From positions 396,001 to 460,000 of the forward strand of contig NZ_CP092333.1 in the NCBI RefSeq assembly GCF_018595675.2: 64,000 bases of DNA, read 5' to 3'. Position numbers and translations under genes: made by a program. Numbering within the stretch: the first letter of the stretch is position 1; every line of letters starts with the position of its first letter. Positions 9,366 through 16,770 of this stretch are shown here, piece after piece. The stretch comes from Flavihumibacter fluvii (GTDB taxonomy: Bacteria > Bacteroidota > Bacteroidia > Chitinophagales > Chitinophagaceae). The notes beneath the pieces are model-generated. The model saw only the letters and a list, made by a program, of their open reading frames with translations. It did not search any database and had not been told where the DNA came from.

Positions 9366-10196
9366 ATGCATAAAATTGTTTTATTGCTGCTTTTTATTCT
9401 TCGGTTAACTGGCTTGCACGGACAGCATCCCATGGATGCTATACCCCCTTCATCGGCGATTTGGAGCCAGCTATTCAGGTCTCCTGCTGCTACCCTGGTG
9501 AATCCGGCAGCTTTATCTCTTCCTGCTCCGCCAGCCCTGGTAATTACTTCAAAACGGCCTTATTCTATTGATGCACTTTCAGAAGTACAATTTCATTCGT
9601 CCTTTAATATAGCTGAGCATAGCGGCATGTTTATTGGCTGCCGAAGGTTTGGGAACAATTATTTTTCTGAGCTGGCAATTTCCCTGGGGTATGGCATACA
9701 GTTGAATCAAAGTATGCAACTGGGCATTACAGTGCAGCAATCCACTAATAAGGTCAATGGATTTGACAAATCGACTGCCATCATTCCTGGGGCATCATTG
9801 CAATGGACATCAATAAACTTTACCGGCGGCCTGTTTCTTCAATACGGATTTTTGCCTGCTCCGTCTTTACCTGCCCGATATTGGATATTGGGGGCCGGGA
9901 TCGGAAAGGATTGGTCTACCGGACTGTACACCGATTTAACTGTATCATATGGCGCTGGAACAGGTGTTCGTGTCATGGCTTCCTTTCAATATGAATTTGT
10001 AAAGTCCTGGCGGATAGCCATCAGCCTGCAAACGAATCCATCCAGGTATTCATTTGAAACAGGTTATCAGTATAAGCAGATAAACTTCGGTATTTGCAGC
10101 GACTGGCATCCGCAATTGGGCTGGAGTCCGGGTGTCTTATTAGGTTTCACCGGTACACCAAAAAATAACCGCAATGACCAGGTTGTTGTATACTAG
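9366..10196 (+). CDS. Predicted outer-membrane beta-barrel protein, unknown function
   Basis: A 276-residue protein with a signal peptide (MHKIVLLLLFILRLTGLHGQ). The remainder is rich in alternating aromatic and small residues in short strands separated by glycine turns, as in an outer-membrane barrel. It contains LVNPAALS near residue 45, a pattern seen in PorQ/PorV-like barrels of Bacteroidota, but I do not recognise the family with certainty. It overlaps the next gene by 23 bases, so the two are translationally coupled and probably work together. No promoter consensus was identified upstream. Confidence 0.75.
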   Translation: MHKIVLLLLFILRLTGLHGQHPMDAIPPSSAIWSQLFRSPAATLVNPAALSLPAPPALVITSKRPYSIDALSEVQFHSSFNIAEHSGMFIGCRRFGNNYFSELAISLGYGIQLNQSMQLGITVQQSTNKVNGFDKSTAIIPGASLQWTSINFTGGLFLQYGFLPAPSLPARYWILGAGIGKDWSTGLYTDLTVSYGAGTGVRVMASFQYEFVKSWRIAISLQTNPSRYSFETGYQYKQINFGICSDWHPQLGWSPGVLLGFTGTPKNNRNDQVVVY

Positions 10197-12201
10197 TTAT
10201 TTTTTGGTGCTGTTTACTTATGCTGCAGCACAGGATCCTGATGATCTGCGAAGTGCGGCACAATTGGAAACCCTGGCGGTTAATACTGATCAGGAAACCG
10301 AAAATGACCAGTTGGTGCAATTTTTACAGTACCTGCTTCGCCGTCCACTGCCTATTAACCGGGTAGGAGCGGATCATTTACTGGACCTTCACCTGTTAAC
10401 CCCACAGCAGCTTAATTCGTTTGTCCAATACCGCGAGTTATTCGGTCCCTTTCGCAGCAAGTATGAATTACAGGCTATTCCATTTTGGGACCTGGAGACT
10501 ATCCGAAAAATACTGCCCTACCTGAGTTTCACTGAAACAGGCGAAGTAAATAAACTGACCAGCAAGGTCATTAGTAAAGGCCAGCACCAGGTCATCCTGC
10601 GCAGCAGCAATACCTTAGAAAAGGCTATGGGGTTTGAATCAGACAGTAATGGCGTCAGGAAATATGCTGGCAGCCCGGTGCGATTATTTTACCGCTATAC
10701 GTTCCAATACAAGCAACAATTATGGTGGGGTTTTACGGGTGACAAAGATGCCGGTGAGCAGGTGGGTGATTTTACCAGTTTTCATCTTTTTATCCGGCGA
10801 AAAGGCTTGCTGAAAACACTTGCCTTGGGTGATTTTGTGCTTAACATTGGACAGGGACTGGTACATTGGCAGGGACTTGCATTCGGTAAAACCAGTGAAG
10901 TAATGGGTGTCTACCACCAGGGTAACCTTTTACAGCCTTATCGGTCTGGTGGTGAATGGAATTTTCACCGGGGTATTGCTGCCCAATTACAAAAGGAACA
11001 TTGGGAGTTGACGGTTTTCGGATCAGCCAGGAAACTAACTGCAAATACTATTCGAAATGGAACATTGCAGGAAGGCTTCAGCAGTATTTCTGAAAACGGA
11101 TACCACCGGACTAAAGGAGAGCTGGCAGATCGCAACAGTCTACTCCAAAAATCATACGGTGCCGTGCTCCAGTATTTAACGGGGCGGTTCCGGGCAGGGG
11201 TAAGTGCTGTGGCGTATAATTTTTCCCTGCCTTCACTGCCTGAAGATAAACCATATAACAGGTATGCCATAAGGGGACGGAATTGGTATAATTCGGGTAT
11301 TCATTATACGTATACATACCGTAATATTTTCCTGTTTGGGGAAGGGGCAGTATGCAAAAACGGTTTTGGCATTTTGCAAGGTATGGTGATGAGCATTCAC
11401 CATAAAGTTGATTTATCGATAGTTTACCGGAACATCCAGCCTGGTTACCAGTCTTTATATGGAAAAAGTTTTACAGAAAACAGTTCAGTGACAAATGAAA
11501 CAGGCTGGTATACCGCACTCAGGCTGGTACCATGGCCCGGCTGGCAGGTTCAGGCTTATGCGGATTACTTTCGTTTCCCCTGGTTGAGATTCAAAGCTGA
11601 TTCACCCGGAAGCGGACAGGAATATTTCCTTCAGGTGGGATGGATAAAACGGAAAAAATGGGATATCTACCTACGGTACAGGTCAACCGGGAAACAAGAA
11701 AATATTTCCGGAAATTACCTGAATGAGCCCGTCCCCAAATTACAGGCGAACCTTCGTTGGCATGCAGAAAGGATCGTCAATCAAAGGCTGGAACTGTCCA
11801 GTCGTTTAGACCAGGTCTGGTATTCCCGTGCCGGGGAACAACAGTCAGGCACTTCAGTTTTTGTTGATGGAAGATATCAGTTGCCAAAGCCCACGCTGGT
11901 GGTTTCAGCCAGGATACAATATTTTAAAACAGGCGGATATGATTCAAGAATTTATTCCTATGAACGCGATCTCCTGTATTCCTTTTCAATTCCGGCTTTT
12001 TATGATAAGGGCTTCAGGTATTATTGCCAGGTACAGGGCAAGCCAGCCAGGATTGGGCGGCGATTACATGTAAAACTGCAATGGTGGCTGCGCTGGTCCC
12101 AAACGAAGTTTGGTGAAAGCCATACCATTGGTTCAGGCGGTGATGAAATACGTGGCAATAAAAAATCAGAATGGAAATTCCAGATCATGATGACCTGGTA
12201 A
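10174..12201 (+). CDS. Secreted helix-hairpin-helix protein with C-terminal beta-barrel-like region
   Basis: The protein has 675 residues. The signal peptide MTRLLYTSYFLVLFTYAAAQ supports the start at 10174 inside the preceding gene. Residues about 45-110 form a ComEA-like double helix-hairpin-helix: PINRVGADHLLDLHLLT followed by FVQYRELFGPFRSKYEL, with the GPF turn. The rest, about 130-675, is strand-rich and ends in a hydrophobic tail, as expected for a barrel in the outer membrane. HhH domains bind DNA non-specifically in ComEA; whether this one does so is not known. The neighbour on the 5' side is another barrel. There is no competence gene in the window. Confidence 0.8.
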   Translation: MTRLLYTSYFLVLFTYAAAQDPDDLRSAAQLETLAVNTDQETENDQLVQFLQYLLRRPLPINRVGADHLLDLHLLTPQQLNSFVQYRELFGPFRSKYELQAIPFWDLETIRKILPYLSFTETGEVNKLTSKVISKGQHQVILRSSNTLEKAMGFESDSNGVRKYAGSPVRLFYRYTFQYKQQLWWGFTGDKDAGEQVGDFTSFHLFIRRKGLLKTLALGDFVLNIGQGLVHWQGLAFGKTSEVMGVYHQGNLLQPYRSGGEWNFHRGIAAQLQKEHWELTVFGSARKLTANTIRNGTLQEGFSSISENGYHRTKGELADRNSLLQKSYGAVLQYLTGRFRAGVSAVAYNFSLPSLPEDKPYNRYAIRGRNWYNSGIHYTYTYRNIFLFGEGAVCKNGFGILQGMVMSIHHKVDLSIVYRNIQPGYQSLYGKSFTENSSVTNETGWYTALRLVPWPGWQVQAYADYFRFPWLRFKADSPGSGQEYFLQVGWIKRKKWDIYLRYRSTGKQENISGNYLNEPVPKLQANLRWHAERIVNQRLELSSRLDQVWYSRAGEQQSGTSVFVDGRYQLPKPTLVVSARIQYFKTGGYDSRIYSYERDLLYSFSIPAFYDKGFRYYCQVQGKPARIGRRLHVKLQWWLRWSQTKFGESHTIGSGGDEIRGNKKSEWKFQIMMTW

Positions 12202-12249
12202 TGGCGGAATACTCCTTTCTTGTTAGCTTTGTCCATTCAAACAACCGCC

Positions 12250-12561
12250 ATGGAGAATACCAACCCCAGTAATCAATTGAATATTGAGATATCAGAAGAG
12301 ATCGCAGAAGGTGAATACGCCAACCTGGCCATCATTACCCATTCTCACGCTGAATTTGTAATTGATTTCGTAAATGTGATGCCAGGAACTCCCAAGAGCA
12401 GGGTTAAATCAAGGATAATATTGACACCACAACATGCCAAGCGGTTTATGAAGGCGCTGATAGAGAATATTGACCGTTTTGAAGAAGTGAATGGCGATAT
12501 CAAGGACCTGGAAGAAGTGCAGATCCCGATGAATTTTGGTGGTCCGGCTGCCCAGGCTTAA
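12250..12561 (+). CDS. DUF3467-family protein
   Basis: The protein has 103 residues from the ATG at 12250 (MENTNPSNQLNIEIS); an in-frame TTG at 12220 was rejected because it adds an unrelated N-terminus. It matches the DUF3467 pattern: EGEYANLAIITHSHAEFVIDF, then PGTPKSRVKSRIILTPQHAK and a helical region with ALIENI. The family is small, cytosolic and widespread in Bacteroidota with no known function. It stands alone between the helix-hairpin-helix gene and radC, which is convergent. Confidence 0.85.
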   Translation: MENTNPSNQLNIEISEEIAEGEYANLAIITHSHAEFVIDFVNVMPGTPKSRVKSRIILTPQHAKRFMKALIENIDRFEEVNGDIKDLEEVQIPMNFGGPAAQA

Positions 12562-12566
12562 TCGGC

Positions 12567-12607
12567 TCTGCTACTTCCTGTTCACTGCTTCCTGCTTACT
12601 GCTCACT
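12567..12607. repeat. Heptameric AGCAG repeat at the radC stop codon
   Basis: Read on the minus strand, radC ends TAG and continues as TGAGCAG-TAAGCAG-GAAGCAG-TGAACAG-GAAGTAG, five consecutive 7-base units. It lies between the convergent DUF3467 gene and radC. It is the same unit family as at 1660-1717. Confidence 0.75.
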
Positions 12608-13298
12608 ATAATAAGCCTTCATCGGCAAAACTGAAATACCCTTCATTGCTCACGATGATATGGTCCATCACCCTGATGTCCAGTAATTTGGCGGCTTCCC
12701 TGATTTTATAGGTCAGGTCTTCATCGGCCTTGCTTGGGCGCAGGTTACCCGACGGGTGGTTATGGCTGAGGATCAGCCCAACAGCTTCCTGCTCGATGGC
12801 TTTTTTCATGATAAGTCTTGGATCGGCAACCGTGCCTGTAATTCCACCTGAACTAATGATCTCAAAATGCCTGATTTTATTCGCCCGGTTCAGGAACAAT
12901 ACCACAAATACCTCATGGTGATGGTCCTGGAACAGCTGTTGCAGGTAAAGCGCCACATCTCGGCTGCCCGTAACCACCGGGAATTCGAGTGCTTTGGTGG
13001 CCAGCCTTCGCCGGCCCAGTTCGAGCGCTGCAGTAATGATGACAGCCTTTGCTTCCCCAATGCCTTTGACGGACATCAGGTCAAAAACCGATAATTTCCC
13101 CAGCTCCTGCAGGTTGTTTTGTCCCAGGCGCATCAGTTCCCTGGCCAGATCCAGCGCAGACTTATCGCGACTGCCATTATTCAAAAGAATAGCGATCAGT
13201 TCAGCATCACTGAGTGCCATAGGGTTTTTACTAAGTAGTTTTTCCCTGGGTCTATCGTCTTTTGCCCATGTTTTAATTGAGTAATTCCGCTCTTGCAT
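12606..13298 (-). CDS. radC: RadC-family JAB/MPN metalloprotein
   Basis: The protein has 230 residues, the usual length. The N-terminal UPF0758 part (YSIKTWAKDDRPREKLL) is followed by a helix-hairpin-helix stretch around VKGIGEAKAV and a C-terminal JAMM domain with the zinc motif SHNHPSGNLRPSKADEDL. The name comes from an old link to DNA repair, but the biochemical role of the family is unsettled. It is a single gene on the minus strand with an AGCAG repeat overlapping its stop. The intergenic region to the + strand small ORF at 13389 is 90 bases. Confidence 0.93.
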   Translation of the reverse strand: MQERNYSIKTWAKDDRPREKLLSKNPMALSDAELIAILLNNGSRDKSALDLARELMRLGQNNLQELGKLSVFDLMSVKGIGEAKAVIITAALELGRRRLATKALEFPVVTGSRDVALYLQQLFQDHHHEVFVVLFLNRANKIRHFEIISSGGITGTVADPRLIMKKAIEQEAVGLILSHNHPSGNLRPSKADEDLTYKIREAAKLLDIRVMDHIIVSNEGYFSFADEGLL

Positions 13299-13388
13299 GA
13301 GGTAAGATTAAATAATATTTTTAGGCTTTAAAAGAGGGTTTTAACCCAATATCCAATAGCATCCTGTAGAAAAACTAAAATTCAATCT

Positions 13389-13592
13389 ATGAACGCCCGT
13401 ACATTCAACACCCTTGGAGGCTTCCAGTCCATGCTTTTTTGCATTGGCATTTATATTGTTGCCCTTTTCTTTTCAATTTTTATCTGTTCCGCCATTTTTA
13501 AGGCAGTAAGTGGAAACAAATCCAGAGAAACCAGTACAGTACAGGTTTCGAAGACTGCCGGCAATGGCCAGGTATTTGTAGCCGCCCGTTAG
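13389..13592 (+). CDS. Small single-pass membrane protein, unknown
   Basis: A 67-residue ORF starting ATGAACGCC after an A-rich leader. It has one strong hydrophobic segment (about residues 15-40, LFCIGIYIVALFFSIFICSA) and a short polar tail ending VFVAAR. A strong terminator begins 19 bases after the stop, which supports it being an expressed gene. No family is recognised, and it could be a spurious ORF. It is divergent from radC. Confidence 0.5.
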   Translation: MNARTFNTLGGFQSMLFCIGIYIVALFFSIFICSAIFKAVSGNKSRETSTVQVSKTAGNGQVFVAAR

Positions 13593-13610
13593 ATAAGTTT
13601 ATCGATAATT

Positions 13611-13640
13611 AAAAAGGTTGTGTAAACGCACAACCTTTTT
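13611..13640. terminator. Strong symmetrical terminator
   Basis: The stem AAAAAGGTTGTG (13611-13622) pairs perfectly over 12 bases with CACAACCTTTTT (13629-13640) around loop TAAACG. The A-run before and T-run after mean it can terminate in both directions. It separates the small membrane protein gene from prs. Confidence 0.9.
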
Positions 13641-13672
13641 GTGTTGGTGCCATTTTCTTTTATACCATTGGT

Positions 13673-13680
13673 TATCTTCG
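13673..13680 (+). promoter_or_regulatory. Probable -7 element of prs
   Basis: TATCTTCG matches TAnnTTTG at all but one position and lies 18 bases upstream of the prs ATG. No clear -33 TTG was found at the usual distance, so the call is tentative. Confidence 0.4.
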
Positions 13681-13698
13681 CTTCACCAACCATTTACT

Positions 13699-14658
13699 AT
13701 GCAATCCACCGCAAAAATTTTTTCAGGTACAGGTTCCCAATACCTGGCTGAACAGATCGCCAACAGCTATGGCATTCCACTAGGCAGGATCAACATTCAG
13801 AAGTTCAGCGATGGCGAAATCCAGCCCGTTTTCCAGGAGAGCATCAGGGGTGATGTCGTTTTTCTGGTCCAGAGCACTTTTTCACCTTCCGATAACCTGA
13901 TGGAGTTACTGCTGATGATAGATGCAGCCCGCAGGGCCTCTGCCTACAAAGTGATAGCGGTGATCCCGTACTATGGCTATGCCCGCCAGGACCGAAAAGA
14001 CAAACCCCGGGTAGCCATTGGTTCTAAGCTGATAGCCAACATGTTAACTGCAGCTGGAGCCGACCGGGTGATTACCATGGACCTCCATGCCCCCCAGATC
14101 CAGGGTTATTTTGATATCCCCGTGGATCATCTGGATAGTTCAGTTATTTTTATCCCTTATATAGAGCAATTAAAACTGGAAAACCTTACCTTTGCGGCCC
14201 CCGACGTGGGAAGTGCGAACAGGATCAGGGAAATTGCCAGTTATTTCAATGCTGAAATGGTGATTTGTGACAAGCACAGAAAACGGGCTAATGAAATAGC
14301 CAGCATGGTGGTGATCGGAGATGTAACAGACAGGAATGTGGTGTTGATTGATGATATCTGCGATACCGGTGGAACACTGGCAAAAAGTGCCGGGCTGCTG
14401 GTGGAAAAGGGCGCCAGAAGTGTAAGGGCCATGTGCACACATCCGGTGTTGAGCGGGAAGGCATATGAGAATATCAGTAACAGTGTGCTGGAAGAATTAG
14501 TGGTCTGTGATACAATCCCTTTAAAACAGCAGGTCGATAAGATCAAAGTGTTGTCAGTGGCGGACCTTTTTGGAGTGGCTTTGCGGAATGCATTTGAACA
14601 TCGGAGTATAACCAGCCTGTTCATTCATTCACAAAGGAAGGAGCAGGAAAAGCAATAA
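13699..14658 (+). CDS. prs: Ribose-phosphate pyrophosphokinase
   Basis: Prs makes phosphoribosyl pyrophosphate from ribose-5-phosphate and ATP for nucleotide, histidine and tryptophan synthesis. The protein is 319 residues from ATG 13699 (MQSTAKIFSGTGSQYLAEQI); upstream in-frame codons lie in the promoter and terminator region and were rejected. Visible motifs are KFSDGEIQP, the flexible ATP loop YYGYARQDRKDKPR, the metal-binding DLHAPQIQGYFD and the PRPP loop VVLIDDICDTGGTL. The C-terminus is slightly extended and basic. It is followed by rplY after 22 bases, an arrangement consistent with an operon. Confidence 0.96.
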   Translation: MQSTAKIFSGTGSQYLAEQIANSYGIPLGRINIQKFSDGEIQPVFQESIRGDVVFLVQSTFSPSDNLMELLLMIDAARRASAYKVIAVIPYYGYARQDRKDKPRVAIGSKLIANMLTAAGADRVITMDLHAPQIQGYFDIPVDHLDSSVIFIPYIEQLKLENLTFAAPDVGSANRIREIASYFNAEMVICDKHRKRANEIASMVVIGDVTDRNVVLIDDICDTGGTLAKSAGLLVEKGARSVRAMCTHPVLSGKAYENISNSVLEELVVCDTIPLKQQVDKIKVLSVADLFGVALRNAFEHRSITSLFIHSQRKEQEKQ

Positions 14659-14680
14659 TTTTTTTTAAATACAACAAACA

Positions 14681-15262
14681 ATGAAGACAATTACAATCGA
14701 AGGACAACTCAGGACCGAAACCGGGAAAAAAGCCACCCGCCAACTTCGCTCTGAGGAAAAAGTGCCAGGTGTAATTTATGGAGGTGCAACCGAAATTAAT
14801 TTCGTTGCCCCAGCCAAGGCTTTTAAGACCCTGGTGTACACCCCTGAATTCCAGTTGGCAGAAGTGAAAATTGATGGAAAAGCTTATCGCTGCATCCTGA
14901 AAGACCTGCAATTCGACAAAGTTTCAGACGTATTAACGCATGTTGATCTGCTTGAACTGGTTGAAGATAAAAAAGTGATCGCTACTTTACCCCTGCATCT
15001 GGTAGGTGCGCCTAAAGGAGTTAAAGAGGGTGGTAAACTCGTTACCAAGATCAAATCACTGAAGGTTAAAACCCTCCCTAAATACCTGAAAAGCAGTATT
15101 GAACTGGATGTCACCAACCTCGGCCTGAACGAAAATGTTCGCGTAGAAGACGTAAAGGCTGAAAATATGGAAATACTTAACTCTCCGCGTATTCCAATCG
15201 CTTCTATTGTTATGACCCGCCAATTGAAGCAGGAAGAAGCTGCCGCTGAGAAGAAGAAGTAA
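14681..15262 (+). CDS. rplY: 50S ribosomal protein L25 (CTC/TL5 form)
   Basis: The protein has 193 residues. It is the longer two-domain form: an N-terminal 5S-rRNA-binding beta-barrel (TIEGQLRTETGKKATRQLR, VPGVIYGG) at about residues 1-95 and a C-terminal TL5-type domain (LPLHLVGAPKGVKEGGKL) at about 95-185. The tail is lysine- and glutamate-rich. It follows prs by 22 bases and is upstream of pth; L25/CTC next to pth is common in bacteria. The stop TAA overlaps an AGCAG-type repeat, and a terminator lies about 30 bases downstream. Confidence 0.95.
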   Translation: MKTITIEGQLRTETGKKATRQLRSEEKVPGVIYGGATEINFVAPAKAFKTLVYTPEFQLAEVKIDGKAYRCILKDLQFDKVSDVLTHVDLLELVEDKKVIATLPLHLVGAPKGVKEGGKLVTKIKSLKVKTLPKYLKSSIELDVTNLGLNENVRVEDVKAENMEILNSPRIPIASIVMTRQLKQEEAAAEKKK

Positions 15263-15340
15263 GCAGGAAGTAATAACCAGTAATTTTTTATAAAATGCAC
15301 CTCTGCGGGGTGCATTTTTTTTGCCCTGCTTACTGCTCAC
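15260..15340. repeat. AGCAG-type repeat units flanking the rplY terminator
   Basis: At 15260-15270 the rplY stop codon TAA is itself the start of TAAGCAGGAAG. At 15325-15340 the opposite orientation appears (CCTGCTTACTGCTCAC). The two copies face each other around the terminator at 15292-15322. The unit family is the same as at 1660-1717 and 12567-12607. Confidence 0.6.
15292..15322 (+). terminator. Rho-independent terminator after rplY
   Basis: AAAATGCACC (15292-15301) pairs with GGTGCATTTT (15309-15318) around a 7-base loop, and a run of eight T (15315-15322) begins within the second arm. Confidence 0.9.
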
Positions 15341-15383
15341 CAATTCGCCTTATCTTTCCCCTGGAAATGCATAACCCTTTGGA

Positions 15384-15962
15384 ATGAGTAAATTTCTGAT
15401 CGTTGGACTGGGAAATATTGGCGCGGAATACGCCAATACCCGCCATAATATTGGTTTTGACATCATAGATGAACTGGTCAAAAAGATGGATGGCCATTTC
15501 AGGACCGACAGGCTGGCAGATGTCGCGGAAATCAGGATCAAGGGTAAACAGCTGGTTTGTATAAAACCCAGCACCTATATGAACCTGAGCGGCCGCGCTG
15601 TTAAATACTGGAGCGATAAAGAAAAAGTGCCGCCTGAAAATATCCTCGTATTGGTAGACGAACTGGCCCTGCCCCTGGACCGCCTGCGGATAAGGGGATC
15701 TGGCAGTGATGGCGGCCACAACGGGCTTCGCAGCATCCAGGAACACCTTGGTACAACCGAATACCCCAGGTTGCGGTTTGGTATCGGTAACAACTACCCG
15801 AAAGGTCGGCAGGCGGACTTTGTCCTCAGTAAATGGACTGCTGAAGAATGGCCACTGGTGCTGTTTAAAGTGAAGAAAAGTGTCGAACTTATTGAGCAAT
15901 TTGTACACGGGGGACTGGCATCAGCCATGAACTTGTATAACAATATGGTCTACAAGTTATGA
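15384..15962 (+). CDS. pth: Peptidyl-tRNA hydrolase
   Basis: Pth releases tRNA from peptidyl-tRNAs that drop off the ribosome. The protein has 192 residues, the usual length. Visible motifs are GLGNIGAEYANTRHNIGFD with the catalytic histidine, KPSTYMNLSG, VDELALPLDRLRIR in place of the usual DDLDLP-type segment, and GHNGLRSI. A possible -7 box TATCTTTC lies at 15351-15358, so it may have its own promoter downstream of the rplY terminator. Confidence 0.96.
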   Translation: MSKFLIVGLGNIGAEYANTRHNIGFDIIDELVKKMDGHFRTDRLADVAEIRIKGKQLVCIKPSTYMNLSGRAVKYWSDKEKVPPENILVLVDELALPLDRLRIRGSGSDGGHNGLRSIQEHLGTTEYPRLRFGIGNNYPKGRQADFVLSKWTAEEWPLVLFKVKKSVELIEQFVHGGLASAMNLYNNMVYKL

Positions 15963-16097
15963 ATATTGCTGATGAATGGTTATTTTCGCAAACCGCTGCT
16001 AAGTTTAGCATTCTATTCAATAACACCTATGTAATTCCAGGACCGTCAAGGTCCACTTATAATCTATGATTTTTCAATCATTAAACCCTTATTGAAT

Positions 16098-16709
16098 ATG
16101 AAGATATTCTGTATAGGCCGTAATTATGTGGCACACGCCAAGGAGTTGGGCAATGATGTGCCTGATGAACCGGTTGTCTTCATGAAGCCTAAAAGTGCGC
16201 TACTTCAATCGCATACTCCATTTTATTACCCGGAGTTTACCAACGAATTGCATTATGAATGTGAGCTCGTCCTCCGGATCAGTAAAAATGGAAAATATAT
16301 CCAGGACCGCTATGCCAGTAAGTATTATGATGCTATAACCACCGGTATTGATTTTACAGCCCGGGATATCCAGAATGAACTGAAAGAAAAAGGCCTTCCC
16401 TGGGAAAAAGCAAAAGCCTGGGATAATTCAGCCGTTATTGGCAAATGGGTTCCACTTGATGACATCAAGAATAAAAAGGAAATTACGTTTAGCCTGTTAA
16501 AAAACAAGGAAGTAGTGCAGGAAGGCAACTCCAACCTTATGATCTTCAATTTTGATAAAATAGTCGCACATATTTCCAATTATTTCTCAGTAAATATCGG
16601 CGACCTCATTTTCACCGGGACACCTGCCGGCGTTGGAGAATGTGTGGTAGGAGATGAACTGGAAGGTTATATGAACGACCAGCTCATGTTCGCAGTAGAA
16701 ATAAAATAA
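16098..16709 (+). CDS. Fumarylacetoacetate hydrolase-family protein
   Basis: The protein has 203 residues from ATG 16098 (MKIFCIGRNYVAHAKELG); the in-frame TTG at 16092 was rejected. The FAH fold signatures are present: RNYVAHA, the metal-binding ECELVLRI (the two glutamates), GIDFTARDIQ and FTGTPAGVGE near the C-terminus. Members cleave or decarboxylate beta-keto acids (fumarylpyruvate hydrolase or oxaloacetate decarboxylase activity). The substrate cannot be told from sequence alone. It lies 61 bases upstream of the E1 fusion gene, which has its own -7 box. Confidence 0.9.
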   Translation: MKIFCIGRNYVAHAKELGNDVPDEPVVFMKPKSALLQSHTPFYYPEFTNELHYECELVLRISKNGKYIQDRYASKYYDAITTGIDFTARDIQNELKEKGLPWEKAKAWDNSAVIGKWVPLDDIKNKKEITFSLLKNKEVVQEGNSNLMIFNFDKIVAHISNYFSVNIGDLIFTGTPAGVGECVVGDELEGYMNDQLMFAVEIK

Positions 16710-16741
16710 AAGCTGCCAATATCCACTGACACGTGTTCGTT

Positions 16742-16749
16742 TATATTTG
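16742..16749 (+). promoter_or_regulatory. Consensus -7 element of the first E1 fusion gene
   Basis: TATATTTG is an exact match to TAnnTTTG, 21 bases upstream of the ATG at 16771. It also shows that the in-frame TTG at 16747 is not the start. No -33 TTG is clear. Confidence 0.5.
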
Positions 16750-16770
16750 TGTGAGATACTACCACCCAAT

